Assembly (NCBI RefSeq): GCF_024181385.1
Contig: NZ_CP051305.1
Location: 1,736,001 to 1,800,000, forward strand
Length of the DNA stretch: 64,000 nucleotides
Origin: Treponema sp. OMZ 798
Lineage (GTDB): Bacteria > Spirochaetota > Spirochaetia > Treponematales > Treponemataceae
Direction: 5' to 3'
In this document: one piece after another, positions 42,251 through 51,388 of the stretch
Numbering within the stretch: position 1 is the stretch's first letter
How the letters are laid out: each line of letters opens with the position of its first letter
The notes under the pieces: generated by a model
What the model was told of the DNA's origin: nothing
Databases searched by the model: none
The model's input: the letters and a program-made list of their open reading frames with translations, nothing else
Translations under genes and position numbers: made by a program

Positions 42251-43477
42251 ATGTTAAAAAAGTGGAAAAACTTAGGAATTGCCAATCAAGTTTTAATATG
42301 TGTTATTGTTGGAGGCGTTATCGGTGCTATCGTCGGTCCTTCACTGATTGTGTTTGAACCTATAGGAAAAATGTTTATCAGAGCGGTACAAATGATGGTA
42401 ATAATCATTGTTGGACCCGCTATGATAAGCGGTTTTTGTTCTGTTGAAAGTCCAAAACAAATAGGAAAAACCGGTACAAAAATTATATTGTTATTTGTAC
42501 TTCAATACATTATTGCTTGTACAATAGCCTTATTACTGGTAAACATATTTAAACCCGGAGTAGGCACTGCAGCTCAAATTCCTCCCGGATTTACATATAC
42601 ACCTAACAGGCAAAGTTTCATAGACATGATAACGAATGTAATACCCAAGAATCCTGTTGCAGCCTTTGCTGAAGGAAATTTATTGCAGATAGTTTTTGTA
42701 GTTGTTGTATTTGCAAGCATAATGTCTGCCCAATCAAAAAAATATCCTACATTACTTACCTTTTTTACAGAGTTTACTGATGTTGCTATGAATATGTTAA
42801 ATGCAATAATGAAATTTGCTCCATACGCAGCAGGAATAATAATGGCTTACTCTATAGGAGTTAATGGTCCCAAGATTCTAGGTTCTTTAGCTTTATTTGT
42901 TGTTCTTATATATATAGGAGAGTTAGTAATTGCGGGAACAAATGTTTTGTTAATAGGCGCATCCGGCCTTAATATGAAAAAATATCTAGGAATTATCAAA
43001 AAACCGGCCATATTGGCTTTTACAACATCCTCCTCATTGGCTGCACTCCCTGCAAATATTCAAGCTGTTGAAGAAGCCGGTGTTCCTAAAGGTATTGGTA
43101 TATTCGGCACAACTCTTGGAAATGTAGTAGGAATGAGCGGTACTGTTCTTTATCAAGTTATAAGTGTTGTATTTATCTCTCAAGCTTATGGTTTGAACAT
43201 AACATTAAGCTCACAAATAATTATTGCTATAACGGCAGCAACCGTTTGTGTTTCATTAGTTGGTGTTCCAGGGGCCGGAACTGCAACTATAGGAATTCTT
43301 TTACTTTCAGCAGGTTTGCCGGTCGAAGGCTTAGGCCTTGTTATGGCGGTGGATAGAATTGCCGATATGCCTAGAACAATGAATAATGTATTTGGTGATA
43401 CAACAGCTACGATAATGGCCGCAAAAATAGACAAACTATTAAAACCGGATTCACCATTATTAAAACAAAATAAATAA
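42251..43477 (+). CDS. Dicarboxylate/amino acid:cation symporter (DAACS/SDF family)
   Basis: This encodes 408 residues with about eight membrane segments plus two re-entrant loops. FTTSSSLAALP is the serine-rich HP1 tip, GNVVGMSGTVLY replaces the NMDGT motif in part, GVPGAGTA is HP2, and DRIADMPRTMNNVFGDTTAT is the substrate-binding last helix. Family members take up glutamate, aspartate or dicarboxylates with Na+ or H+. The departure from the NMDGT motif may alter the substrate or ion. It is the first gene of an operon ending in methylaspartate ammonia-lyase, so glutamate or a relative is the likely cargo. Confidence 0.88.
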   Translation: MLKKWKNLGIANQVLICVIVGGVIGAIVGPSLIVFEPIGKMFIRAVQMMVIIIVGPAMISGFCSVESPKQIGKTGTKIILLFVLQYIIACTIALLLVNIFKPGVGTAAQIPPGFTYTPNRQSFIDMITNVIPKNPVAAFAEGNLLQIVFVVVVFASIMSAQSKKYPTLLTFFTEFTDVAMNMLNAIMKFAPYAAGIIMAYSIGVNGPKILGSLALFVVLIYIGELVIAGTNVLLIGASGLNMKKYLGIIKKPAILAFTTSSSLAALPANIQAVEEAGVPKGIGIFGTTLGNVVGMSGTVLYQVISVVFISQAYGLNITLSSQIIIAITAATVCVSLVGVPGAGTATIGILLLSAGLPVEGLGLVMAVDRIADMPRTMNNVFGDTTATIMAAKIDKLLKPDSPLLKQNK

Positions 43478-43493
43478 GCATAATGTTAGGACT

Positions 43494-43531
43494 TTGGGCT
43501 CTTTGCTTTATAAGCTAAAAATAGAGCCCAA
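43494..43531 (+). repeat. Intercistronic hairpin
   Basis: TTGGGCTCT and AGAGCCCAA pair perfectly, with an inner GCTT/AAGC stem. There is no T run, so it is more likely an RNA-stabilising or processing element between transporter and racemase than a full terminator. Confidence 0.5.
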
Positions 43532-43573
43532 TTATTCTGTTTATCTGATTAGAATTTCATGGAGGATAATTTT

Positions 43574-44284
43574 ATGGAAAAAATAATTGGAATTATAGGC
43601 GGAATGGGGCCTGAGTCTACTGTAGATTTATTCGAAAAGCTAGTACATTTAGACATATCTAATACAGATCAAGAACATGTTCGTGTTATAATTGATTGTA
43701 ATACAAAAATTCCGGATAGAAATGAGGCATATTTTGGAATAGGGCCATCTCCTCTTCCCGGTCTTAAAGAATCAGCTAAGATTTTGCAAGATGCAGGATG
43801 CGGCCTTATAATAATTGCATGTAATTCTGCTCATTTATGGTATAACGAAATAATACATGCTGTAGATATACCTGTATTGAATATAATGAAGGCTTCTTTA
43901 TGGCTTTTAAAAAATACTATAACTGATGTAAAAGTCGTAGGCTTGATGGGAAGTGAGGCTATGTATGTATCAAATATTTATCATAAAGTGTATGAAACAG
44001 CAAATATAAAAATATTATCTCCTTCTCCAGAAGAAATTAAAGAACTTATGAGCTTTATAAGATGTGTAAAAAGCGGGGACAAAAGTGAAGATATTTCTAA
44101 AAAATGTAACATAATTGCAAATAACTTAGCTGAAAGAGGCGCAGAAACAATAATTGCCGGATGTACTGAGGTCCCGATATTACTAAATGGCTGTACGCTT
44201 CCGGTTCCAATAATTGATGCGAGTTATGCGCTTGCAAAACAGGCTGTATATTTTGCAAAAAACAAATATAAGGATGTTTTATGA
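43574..44284 (+). CDS. Aspartate/glutamate racemase family protein
   Basis: This encodes 236 residues. GIIGGMGPESTVDLFEKLV is the typical start, and the two catalytic cysteines are in IACNSAHLW and AGCTEVP. These cofactor-free enzymes invert aspartate, glutamate or related amino acids. The ATG at 43574 follows GGAGG by eight bases. Its stop overlaps the next start by four bases (ATGA). Confidence 0.9.
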   Translation: MEKIIGIIGGMGPESTVDLFEKLVHLDISNTDQEHVRVIIDCNTKIPDRNEAYFGIGPSPLPGLKESAKILQDAGCGLIIIACNSAHLWYNEIIHAVDIPVLNIMKASLWLLKNTITDVKVVGLMGSEAMYVSNIYHKVYETANIKILSPSPEEIKELMSFIRCVKSGDKSEDISKKCNIIANNLAERGAETIIAGCTEVPILLNGCTLPVPIIDASYALAKQAVYFAKNKYKDVL

Positions 44285-45318
44285 TTGATTTAAGAAGCGA
44301 TACTATAACAATTCCTCGAAAAGAAATGTTAATGACTATTAATACTGCTCAACTTGGTGATGATGGAAGAATATCTGAAATAACAGGCAAGGGAGAGGAT
44401 GAAACTACGAACCGATTAGAAGAACTTTGTGCTCATATAACCGGAAAAGAGGATTCTTGTTTTGTTCCATCAGGTACATTTGCAAACACGGTATCGATCA
44501 TGGCTTTAAGTTCACCAGAAAATAAGATCCTTGTAGATGATACAATGCATCTCTATAGATCGGAAAAAGCTTTATTCTCAAAAAAAATTGCCAATCTTAA
44601 GCCTCTTTTTTATAAGTTAAAAGATAATGGAAAACCTGATATATCAAGTATAAAAACTATATTAGGTTCTTATGAAGTAAAAGTTATGTGTATTGAAAAT
44701 ACTCATAACTTTAGAGGCGGAGTTGTTTTATCTCCAAATGAAATTAGAGAAATATATGAGTGTGCAAAAAAAAGGAACGTACATGTCTATATGGACGGAG
44801 CCCGATTATTTAATGCCGTAGCAGCCCTTAATGTAAAAACAAAAGAAATATGTCAATATGCCGATTCATTGATGTTTTGTTTTTCAAAAGGATTAGGAGC
44901 TCCTATTGGGTCTGTTGTTTGTGGAGAAAAAGAATTTATAAAAGAAGTACGAGAAATGAGAAAAATTTTAGGCGGCGGGCTGCGTCAATCAGGAGTTATA
45001 ACAGCTCCGGCAATTTATGCCATTGAAAACAATATTGAAAAACTTGCTGAAGACAATAAAAAGGCATTTAAATTTGCTTCAGGTATTGAAAACTTGGAAA
45101 AAATTTATGTAGATATTGAGAAAGTTCAAAGCAATATTGTCATGATTGATGTTTCAAAAACAAATAAAACAGCTAATGAGGTTGTTGAAATTTTAACAAA
45201 TAACGGCTTGTGTTTGGGTGTTGTAGAAAAGAATCTCATTAGAGCTGTTTTTCACCAGGATGTGACACAAGAAGATGTTGTGAATGCAATTGGTATTTGT
45301 AAATCGGTCTTTGAATAA
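44281..45318 (+). CDS. Threonine aldolase / beta-eliminating lyase family PLP enzyme
   Basis: This encodes 345 residues. MIDLRSDTITIPRKEM, the FVPSGTFAN PLP-phosphate loop, YMDGARLFNA with the ring-binding aspartate and FCFSKGLGAPIGS with the PLP lysine are the low-specificity threonine aldolase pattern. The family cleaves 3-hydroxy-2-amino acids or eliminates beta substituents. Placed between a racemase and methylaspartase, the real substrate may be a beta-substituted aspartate or glutamate; that is inference. Confidence 0.88.
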   Translation: MIDLRSDTITIPRKEMLMTINTAQLGDDGRISEITGKGEDETTNRLEELCAHITGKEDSCFVPSGTFANTVSIMALSSPENKILVDDTMHLYRSEKALFSKKIANLKPLFYKLKDNGKPDISSIKTILGSYEVKVMCIENTHNFRGGVVLSPNEIREIYECAKKRNVHVYMDGARLFNAVAALNVKTKEICQYADSLMFCFSKGLGAPIGSVVCGEKEFIKEVREMRKILGGGLRQSGVITAPAIYAIENNIEKLAEDNKKAFKFASGIENLEKIYVDIEKVQSNIVMIDVSKTNKTANEVVEILTNNGLCLGVVEKNLIRAVFHQDVTQEDVVNAIGICKSVFE

Positions 45319-45356
45319 TGACATTTTATATACTTAATTTATGGGAGGCTTAAAAT

Positions 45357-46613
45357 ATGAAAATAATTGATGCTTACTGTTCACGCGGACAGGGAGGTTT
45401 TTTTTATGATGATCAAATGGCTATAAGACTAGGAGCAAAATCAGACGGGTTTATTTACAAAGGAGAAATAAAAACAAAAGGGTTCCGGTCAATCAGGCAG
45501 CGAAGTGAATCTATATCAATTATATTGGAATTGGATGATGGACAAATAGCTATAGGAGATTGTGTATCTGTTCAATACTCCGGAGCAGGAGGCAGAGATC
45601 CCTTGTTTATAGCAGATACATATTATAATTTTATTGATGACGAAGTACTTCCAAAAATAATCGGCAGAAACTTTACTTCATTTAGAGAAGCTGCTGAAGA
45701 ATGTGATAATATGAATGATAAATCGAGCGGGAGGAAAATTCATGCAGCTATTAGATATGGATTAACAGGTGCATTACTGGATGCTTTTGCAAAATATAAG
45801 CATATAACAATGGCAGAGGTTGTTGCAAAAGAATATGGAACAAAAATATCAAAGGATATAATTCCTATTTACGTACAATCCGGTGATTCAAGATATGAAA
45901 ATGTCGACAAAATGATATTAAAGGATGTTGATGTTTTGCCGCATGGGCTAATTAACAATGTTGAAGAAAAACTCGGAAACGAAGGTGAAAAACTTCTTGA
46001 ATATATTCAATGGATATTAAGTAGAATTAAAGAACTTCGGCCGGGTGAAAAATATTCCCCAATTCTTCATTTTGATACATACGGTACGATTGGGCTAGCC
46101 TTTGGGTCGGATAACTACAAGGATATTTGTGAATATTTTAAAAAAGTGCAAAATGTTGCCGGAAATCATAAAGTCCGGATAGAATTTCCAATAGATGGAG
46201 GCAGTAAAGAAAAAACAATAAAGTATGTTTCTGAACTTACTCAATTTATGAAAAAAGAAGATATAAAGATAGATATTGTAAATGATGAATGGTGTAACAC
46301 AATAGAAGATATGCGCGATTTTATAAATGCCGGAGCAGGAAATATAATACACATTAAAACTCCTGATCTAGGAGGTATTAACAATGCAATTGAGGCTGTT
46401 TTACTTTGTAATAAATATGGGTTTGGAGCTTTTTTAGGAGGCAGCTGTACCGAAACAGATATTTCAGCAAGGATAAGTGCCAATATCGCATTAGCAACCT
46501 GCCCAATCCAAGCTATAGCTAAACCGGGAATGGGCGTCGATGAAGGTTTAATGATTTTATATAATGAAATGTCGAGAGTATTAACGATTTTAAACAGAAG
46601 AACTTCACATTAA
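45357..46613 (+). CDS. mal: Methylaspartate ammonia-lyase
   Basis: This encodes 418 residues of the enolase superfamily. It turns L-threo-3-methylaspartate into mesaconate and ammonia, the second step of the methylaspartate route of glutamate fermentation. VQYSGAGGRDPLF, VDVLPHGLINN (H196), HFDTYGTIG (D240), RIEFP (E276), VNDEWCN (D310) and HIKTPDLGG (K334) match the catalytic His, three Mg2+ ligands and catalytic Lys of the Clostridium enzyme. Two substrate-contact positions differ from that enzyme as I recall it: H332 where it has Q329, and S363 where it has T360. The gene is 38 bases after the aldolase-like gene in one operon. Confidence 0.92.
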   Translation: MKIIDAYCSRGQGGFFYDDQMAIRLGAKSDGFIYKGEIKTKGFRSIRQRSESISIILELDDGQIAIGDCVSVQYSGAGGRDPLFIADTYYNFIDDEVLPKIIGRNFTSFREAAEECDNMNDKSSGRKIHAAIRYGLTGALLDAFAKYKHITMAEVVAKEYGTKISKDIIPIYVQSGDSRYENVDKMILKDVDVLPHGLINNVEEKLGNEGEKLLEYIQWILSRIKELRPGEKYSPILHFDTYGTIGLAFGSDNYKDICEYFKKVQNVAGNHKVRIEFPIDGGSKEKTIKYVSELTQFMKKEDIKIDIVNDEWCNTIEDMRDFINAGAGNIIHIKTPDLGGINNAIEAVLLCNKYGFGAFLGGSCTETDISARISANIALATCPIQAIAKPGMGVDEGLMILYNEMSRVLTILNRRTSH

Positions 46614-46644
46614 CAATTGCTATCTTAAATCGGAATCGTGCTTC

Positions 46645-46673
46645 TTGTAAAAAGTATCAAAATTGGGTATATT
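46645..46673 (+). promoter_or_regulatory. Promoter of the Tat TRAP-transporter operon
   Basis: TTGTAA, 17 bases and TATATT. The seventh base after the -10 is the A of the ATG at 46680, predicting a leaderless mRNA. Confidence 0.65.
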
Positions 46674-46679
46674 GTTTCT

Positions 46680-46940
46680 ATGTCAGAAAATGTATCGGAA
46701 ATTACAGACTGGGAAACAAAAAAATTTAACGAGCTCTTTGATGACGAAATTAGAGTTTTAACCAGAAGACGCGAAAATTCCAAGGATTGTACTCTTGACG
46801 ATCTTCAAGGTACCTTAGATGCCCTTTATATTCTTGAAGGGAACAATATCGACGGGCGCAGTAAGGTACATGAAATAGCTCTTTCAGCCTCAATTGCAGC
46901 CTACGAAAAATTTATAGAGGACTGGAAAAATGAAAAATAA
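46680..46940 (+). CDS. Conserved hypothetical protein, first gene of the Tat TRAP operon
   Basis: This encodes 86 residues, acidic and helical (DWETKKFNELFDDEI, TLDDLQGTLDALYILEG). No family is recognised. It overlaps the TatT gene by 11 bases. A small gene stands upstream of tatT in T. pallidum as well, as far as I recall, so this is likely its counterpart. The ATG at 46680 has no ribosome-binding site and coincides with the predicted transcription start; an in-frame GTG at 46638 lies upstream of the promoter. Confidence 0.65.
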   Translation: MSENVSEITDWETKKFNELFDDEIRVLTRRRENSKDCTLDDLQGTLDALYILEGNNIDGRSKVHEIALSASIAAYEKFIEDWKNEK

Positions 46941-47898
46941 AATTATCTTTACTCTCATCATTATTATAAGCCTGATTTTTTCTTCTTGCTCGATAAAAAA
47001 GATGGCTTACAATTCTGCTGCCAATGCAATGGCTCCTTTACCTGAAAAAAAGGTAAAACCGGTTCCCGATGCACCTGATCCGATTACTGCCCTAACGGGA
47101 GAAGACGATGTAGAACTGGTCGGCGAGGTTTTTCCCATCATTTTAAAACTATATGAGGGCATGCACATTGCAAATCCTGCTCATAGGGGGCTTGCCATAA
47201 TGACGGGCGAGCTTTACATAATGTATGCAAATGTCTATGTGGAAGGTCCTGCCAACTATCTTTCGGATGACGAATACGATAAAAAGGATAAGGCCTTTTT
47301 AAGAGCAAAAAAATTTTATAAAAGGGGTTATAACAAAATCCTTTCAGCCCTGGATACGGCCTATCCGGGATTTACCGAAGCAATAAACTCCGATAATCCG
47401 GAAAAAATAGAAGCAATGCTAAAAAAATGCAAGTCCTACGACACGGAAGCCCTGCATTGGGCCGGGGCCGGTATTTTAGCGGCCTTTTCCCTTGACCCAT
47501 TAGATATTCAAAGCTTACAGTCCGTGCAGGGAGCCGTCTTAATGCTCGAAAAAGTTTGCCGCCTTGATCCGGGCTATTCCGGCGGGGCAACATGGGAAAT
47601 TTTAGCAAAATTTTATGCCTCGGCTCCTGACAGCCTAGGCGGCGGTATTGAAAAGGCCGAAAAAGCCTATAAAAAGGCCATTGAGCTTTCTCAAGGAAAA
47701 AGTCCTTCAATATATGTAACCTACGCCCTTTCTTTTTGTGTACCTAAACAGGATAGCAAGGGATTTGATGAGGCAATAGAAAAAGCCCTAGCAATCAATC
47801 CCGAGTCGGATCCGAATAATAAACTGGTCATCAGCATTTCACAAAGATATGCAGGATGGCTAAAGCAAAACAAAGATATGTTCATATTGGGAGAATAA
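46930..47898 (+). CDS. tatT: TatT, TPR lipoprotein of a TRAP transporter
   Basis: This encodes 322 residues. The lipoprotein signal ends LIFSSC. The mature protein has helical TPR-like repeats (KAEKAYKKAIELSQGKSP, then IEKALAINPES). T. pallidum Tp0956 (TatT) is a trimer of such subunits with hydrophobic pores that binds the solute receptor TatP, and this protein has the same position and layout. It probably passes hydrophobic or carboxylate ligands in the periplasm. Confidence 0.9.
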   Translation: MKNKIIFTLIIIISLIFSSCSIKKMAYNSAANAMAPLPEKKVKPVPDAPDPITALTGEDDVELVGEVFPIILKLYEGMHIANPAHRGLAIMTGELYIMYANVYVEGPANYLSDDEYDKKDKAFLRAKKFYKRGYNKILSALDTAYPGFTEAINSDNPEKIEAMLKKCKSYDTEALHWAGAGILAAFSLDPLDIQSLQSVQGAVLMLEKVCRLDPGYSGGATWEILAKFYASAPDSLGGGIEKAEKAYKKAIELSQGKSPSIYVTYALSFCVPKQDSKGFDEAIEKALAINPESDPNNKLVISISQRYAGWLKQNKDMFILGE

Positions 47899-47900
47899 GA

Positions 47901-48929
47901 ATGAAGAAAAAATTATTATTTGTTTTTTTTGCACTTATAATGGTTTCAGGAATCTTTGCTCAACAGAAAATTGTTTTAAAGATTGCAAGTAGTGCCCCGG
48001 CAAGAACTCCTTGGGATATCGAATTAAAAAAGTTAGCCCAAGAGTGGAATAAGATAACCAAGGGCCTTGTAAGCGTCAGATTTATGGATATGACCGTTCT
48101 TGGAGGAGAAAAAGCAGGGGTTGTAAAAATGAAGCCTTCACGCCCGGGGCAAAGGCCTCAAATAGACGGAGCCATTTTAACTCCCGTAGGCCTAAATGAG
48201 CTTGCACCGAATGCAAAAATTTTTACCCTTTCCCTGCCTTTTTTAATACAAAGTCAAGAAGAACTTGATTTGATTTTAAGCAAATACGGATATGCCTTTG
48301 AAAGTGAAATTCAAAAAAACGGATGTAAGCTTATAACATGGTCCAATGTAGGCTGGCTTTCTTTCTACACAAAGGATTCATATTCCGGTCTTGATGAGCT
48401 AAAAAAGATTAAAATGCTATGCTCAAACGATACAAAGGACTTTACTGATGTGCTGAAAATTTCAGGTTTTAATGTATTACCCGTAGATCCCGCCAAATTT
48501 AATCAGGAGTTAAAGGCTTCGGCAGGAGCAAGGAGTTTTGCATCTGTTTCTATCCTTACTTACACACTCAGGCTATATAAGGATGTATCCTACATGCTTG
48601 ATGCCCGTCTATGTCCCATTATGGCAGGCTTTGTTATGTCGGACGAATCTTGGGCACTCATACCTGACCAATACAAACCGGCAATGTTAGAAGCGATGAA
48701 TAAAACGACTAAGAATTTGAATGCAGCCCTTGAGGACATGGAAAAACAATATGTAAAAGAAATGAAGCAGGCAGGTATAAAAATAATAAGCCTTAACCAT
48801 CAGCAAAAAAAGGACTGGACAAAGGAATTCCATGAAGATATGAAAAAGGTTCAAAAGATTATGCCGAACCTTATAAATACAGAAATCTACGAAAAAATAA
48901 CAAAAGAGCTTGAAGCATACCGCAAATAA
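47901..48929 (+). CDS. tatP: TatP, periplasmic solute-binding protein of a TRAP transporter (DctP family)
   Basis: This encodes 342 residues. Signal peptide MKKKLLFVFFALIMVSGIFA is followed by the DctP fold (KIVLKIASSAPARTPWDIEL, GWLSFYT, PVDPAKFNQEL). T. pallidum Tp0957 is the counterpart. The ATG at 47901 starts two bases after the tatT stop; a longer in-frame start would overlap tatT. The ligand is unknown. Confidence 0.9.
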   Translation: MKKKLLFVFFALIMVSGIFAQQKIVLKIASSAPARTPWDIELKKLAQEWNKITKGLVSVRFMDMTVLGGEKAGVVKMKPSRPGQRPQIDGAILTPVGLNELAPNAKIFTLSLPFLIQSQEELDLILSKYGYAFESEIQKNGCKLITWSNVGWLSFYTKDSYSGLDELKKIKMLCSNDTKDFTDVLKISGFNVLPVDPAKFNQELKASAGARSFASVSILTYTLRLYKDVSYMLDARLCPIMAGFVMSDESWALIPDQYKPAMLEAMNKTTKNLNAALEDMEKQYVKEMKQAGIKIISLNHQQKKDWTKEFHEDMKKVQKIMPNLINTEIYEKITKELEAYRK

Positions 48930-48944
48930 GTATATTATGTTAGA

Positions 48945-50792
48945 ATGAAAAAAATAGTTACCGGTTTTATTTTAGCTCTTACGGCAGTACTTATTGTACT
49001 GCCTTTTATAGTCCACATAGCCGTAGGTTTTGGCAAAAATAGTTTAGAGTATGAACGCCTGATTGTTCAGCTGGTCTTTGTTTTTGCATGTTTTGCAGGT
49101 ATCATAACAACAATAGAAAAAAAACAACTCAATATAGAAGTTTTTACTTCCAAATTCGATAAAAAAATTCAGCTAATCATCAACCGGCTTTTATCCTGTG
49201 CAAATATCGCAATCCTTACAGCCGTATTTTTCTCGGTATTCCCGAACTACAATATACTTTCTTCGGAAGATCATGTTTTGTATATTCCTATAAAAATTTT
49301 CTTTTCAGCCCTGCCTCCAATGTATTTTATAATGCTTGCATTGGAAATAAAAAGAAACACTTGCATAGTTTCAAGTATTTTAGGGCTATTAGCAGGATTT
49401 TTAATAAGTACCGGCTCTATTCTGGGGCTTTTAAATCTGATATTCGGTTCATTGTACCCCGAAATAAACGATTCGGGCTTTGCTTTAGTTTTAAGCGACA
49501 TTTTTATGTTTATGCAAGCTTTTTCGGCAAAGGGAATTTGGGCTATAGTTTTTCTATTCGCCGTATTCAGTCTTTTCGGTATGCCGCTTTACATTGTACT
49601 TTCAGGTCTGGCATATTTTGCCTTTATGACCACAGGAGGCTATGTAGAAAGCATCCCCATGGAAACTTATAATATTTTGACCGATACATCAATCGCTGCA
49701 ATACCCCTATTTACGGTTGCGGGCTACCTTTTAGCAGGAGGAAGTGCCGGAAAAAGGCTTTTGGACTTTGTAAAAAGCTCTGTCGGCTGTATAAGGGGCG
49801 GAGTTGTGATTGCAGCAGTCTTGGTTGCAACCTTTTTTACAACCTTTACAGGGGCCTCGGGAGTAACTATCTTAGCCCTTGGAGGAATTTTAAGCGTAAT
49901 TTTAACGGGCTCAGGCTATTCCGAAGATGACTCGGAAGCTCTTATAACGGCATCCGGGTCCATAGGACTTTTATTACCTCCAAGTCTGGCCGTTATAGTC
50001 TATGGGGCAACTAATTTTATGACCGTAAACATATTTGACCTCTTTAGGGGGGCCGTTCTTCCGGGAGTGCTTTTGGCCTTATCGATGATGGCCATAGGAA
50101 TTATAAAGGATAAAAACTCAAAAAGAATCAGGTTTTCAAGGGAGGCTCTTTTTCAAAGCTTTAAAGCGGCATTTTTTGAGCTTCTTCTCCCCATTCTAAT
50201 AGTAGTTGTATATTTCGGAGGCTATTTCAGCCTTTTTGAAACCGCAGCTTTTACGGTTTTATATTCGTTTGTATTGGAAGTGTTTATTAGAAAAGACTTT
50301 AGCATAAAAAAAGCCCTTGAAGTTGTTTTACAAAGTATACCGGTTGCCGGAGGAGTCCTTGTAATAATAGGAGCCGCAAAGGGATTGGCCCTATTTTTAG
50401 TATATGCAGGAATCCCCGAAATGCTTTCGGAGCTTGCAATTACCTTTGTCGGATCAAAAATTTTATTTTTGCTGTTATTAAACATAGTGCTTTTGATAGT
50501 AGGCTGTATTATGGACCTATACTCGGCTATTTTGGTAGTATCGCCTCTTATAATTCCTGTTGCCGAAAGCTTCGGTATACACCCGGTACATACCGGAGTA
50601 ATATTTTTAACTAACCTGGCTCTCGGCTTTTTAACACCGCCTATAGGAATAAATCTTTTTATAGCAAGTTATACATTTAAAAAGCCTGTCGTAAAAATAG
50701 TAAAGAGCATACTGCCCTATCTGGCTATTCAATTTGTTATTTTGCTTTTAATTACATATATTCCATGGTTCAGCACAGCTTTTATCAAATAA
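48945..50792 (+). CDS. TatQ-M fused TRAP transporter permease (DctQ-DctM)
   Basis: This encodes 615 residues. The first 160 hold four membrane segments of the small DctQ subunit; the rest is the large DctM subunit with about 12 segments (AIPLFTVAGYLLAGG, TFTGASGVTILALGG, LLLPPSLAVIVYG, LTPPIGINLFIA). It imports the ligand with a Na+ gradient. The fusion matches T. pallidum Tp0958. It is the last gene of the operon. Confidence 0.92.
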   Translation: MKKIVTGFILALTAVLIVLPFIVHIAVGFGKNSLEYERLIVQLVFVFACFAGIITTIEKKQLNIEVFTSKFDKKIQLIINRLLSCANIAILTAVFFSVFPNYNILSSEDHVLYIPIKIFFSALPPMYFIMLALEIKRNTCIVSSILGLLAGFLISTGSILGLLNLIFGSLYPEINDSGFALVLSDIFMFMQAFSAKGIWAIVFLFAVFSLFGMPLYIVLSGLAYFAFMTTGGYVESIPMETYNILTDTSIAAIPLFTVAGYLLAGGSAGKRLLDFVKSSVGCIRGGVVIAAVLVATFFTTFTGASGVTILALGGILSVILTGSGYSEDDSEALITASGSIGLLLPPSLAVIVYGATNFMTVNIFDLFRGAVLPGVLLALSMMAIGIIKDKNSKRIRFSREALFQSFKAAFFELLLPILIVVVYFGGYFSLFETAAFTVLYSFVLEVFIRKDFSIKKALEVVLQSIPVAGGVLVIIGAAKGLALFLVYAGIPEMLSELAITFVGSKILFLLLLNIVLLIVGCIMDLYSAILVVSPLIIPVAESFGIHPVHTGVIFLTNLALGFLTPPIGINLFIASYTFKKPVVKIVKSILPYLAIQFVILLLITYIPWFSTAFIK

Positions 50793-50847
50793 CAAGCGAC
50801 AGCCGGCGAATGACATGGGCCAATCGCCATTTGCCAATCGGAATTTC

Positions 50848-51276
50848 TTAACCCCTGCTTTTGTCTTTTACGGCGATTATTGCACCTAAAATCATCAAAT
50901 GTCTTGAAAGTTGGGATAGATAATTTAATACCGACATAGTGCTTCTAAAAATATTGCCGTTTATGGGCCCGATAATATCGATTAAAACGATATTTACAAT
51001 CCATAAAATCATAAAAACAACCAATATCACGTTGGTTAAGCGAATTTCGCCGGAAAAAAACTCTACAATCAAAAATACGCCTGCAATCAATTCGGCTACA
51101 GCCAAGGTTATTATAATAACAGTAGTTATTGTTTGACTTTTAAAGACGGCATCCAAAAGAGCAACAGCCTGACCCAATTCTCCTGCACTGGAGCGGATAA
51201 GCCCCAAAATTCCTGCCACAATCAAAAAAAAGGCTAAGGCAAGTTGTAATACTACAAGACCTACAGTTCTTTTCAT
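50848..51276 (-). CDS. Hypothetical four-helix membrane protein
   Basis: This encodes 142 residues with four strongly hydrophobic segments and short loops. It matches no family I can name. The ATG at 51276 has GGAGG six bases before it, better than an ATG twelve bases upstream. It follows xseA but has a terminator between. Convergent with the TRAP operon. Confidence 0.65.
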   Translation of the reverse strand: MKRTVGLVVLQLALAFFLIVAGILGLIRSSAGELGQAVALLDAVFKSQTITTVIIITLAVAELIAGVFLIVEFFSGEIRLTNVILVVFMILWIVNIVLIDIIGPINGNIFRSTMSVLNYLSQLSRHLMILGAIIAVKDKSRG

Positions 51277-51293
51277 AAGAACCTCCATAAATT

Positions 51294-51318
51294 AAAAATA
51301 GGCTCTGTAAAAGAGTCC
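51294..51318 (-). terminator. Intrinsic terminator after xseA
   Basis: On the minus strand GGACTCT and AGAGCC pair around TTTAC, followed by TATTTTT. Confidence 0.65.
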
Positions 51319-51388
51319 TTTTTATTGTATCGGAATAAGAAAAGCTTTGCTGTAGAAAAATAAATCGGATGTTTATTTTATAGAGGCT

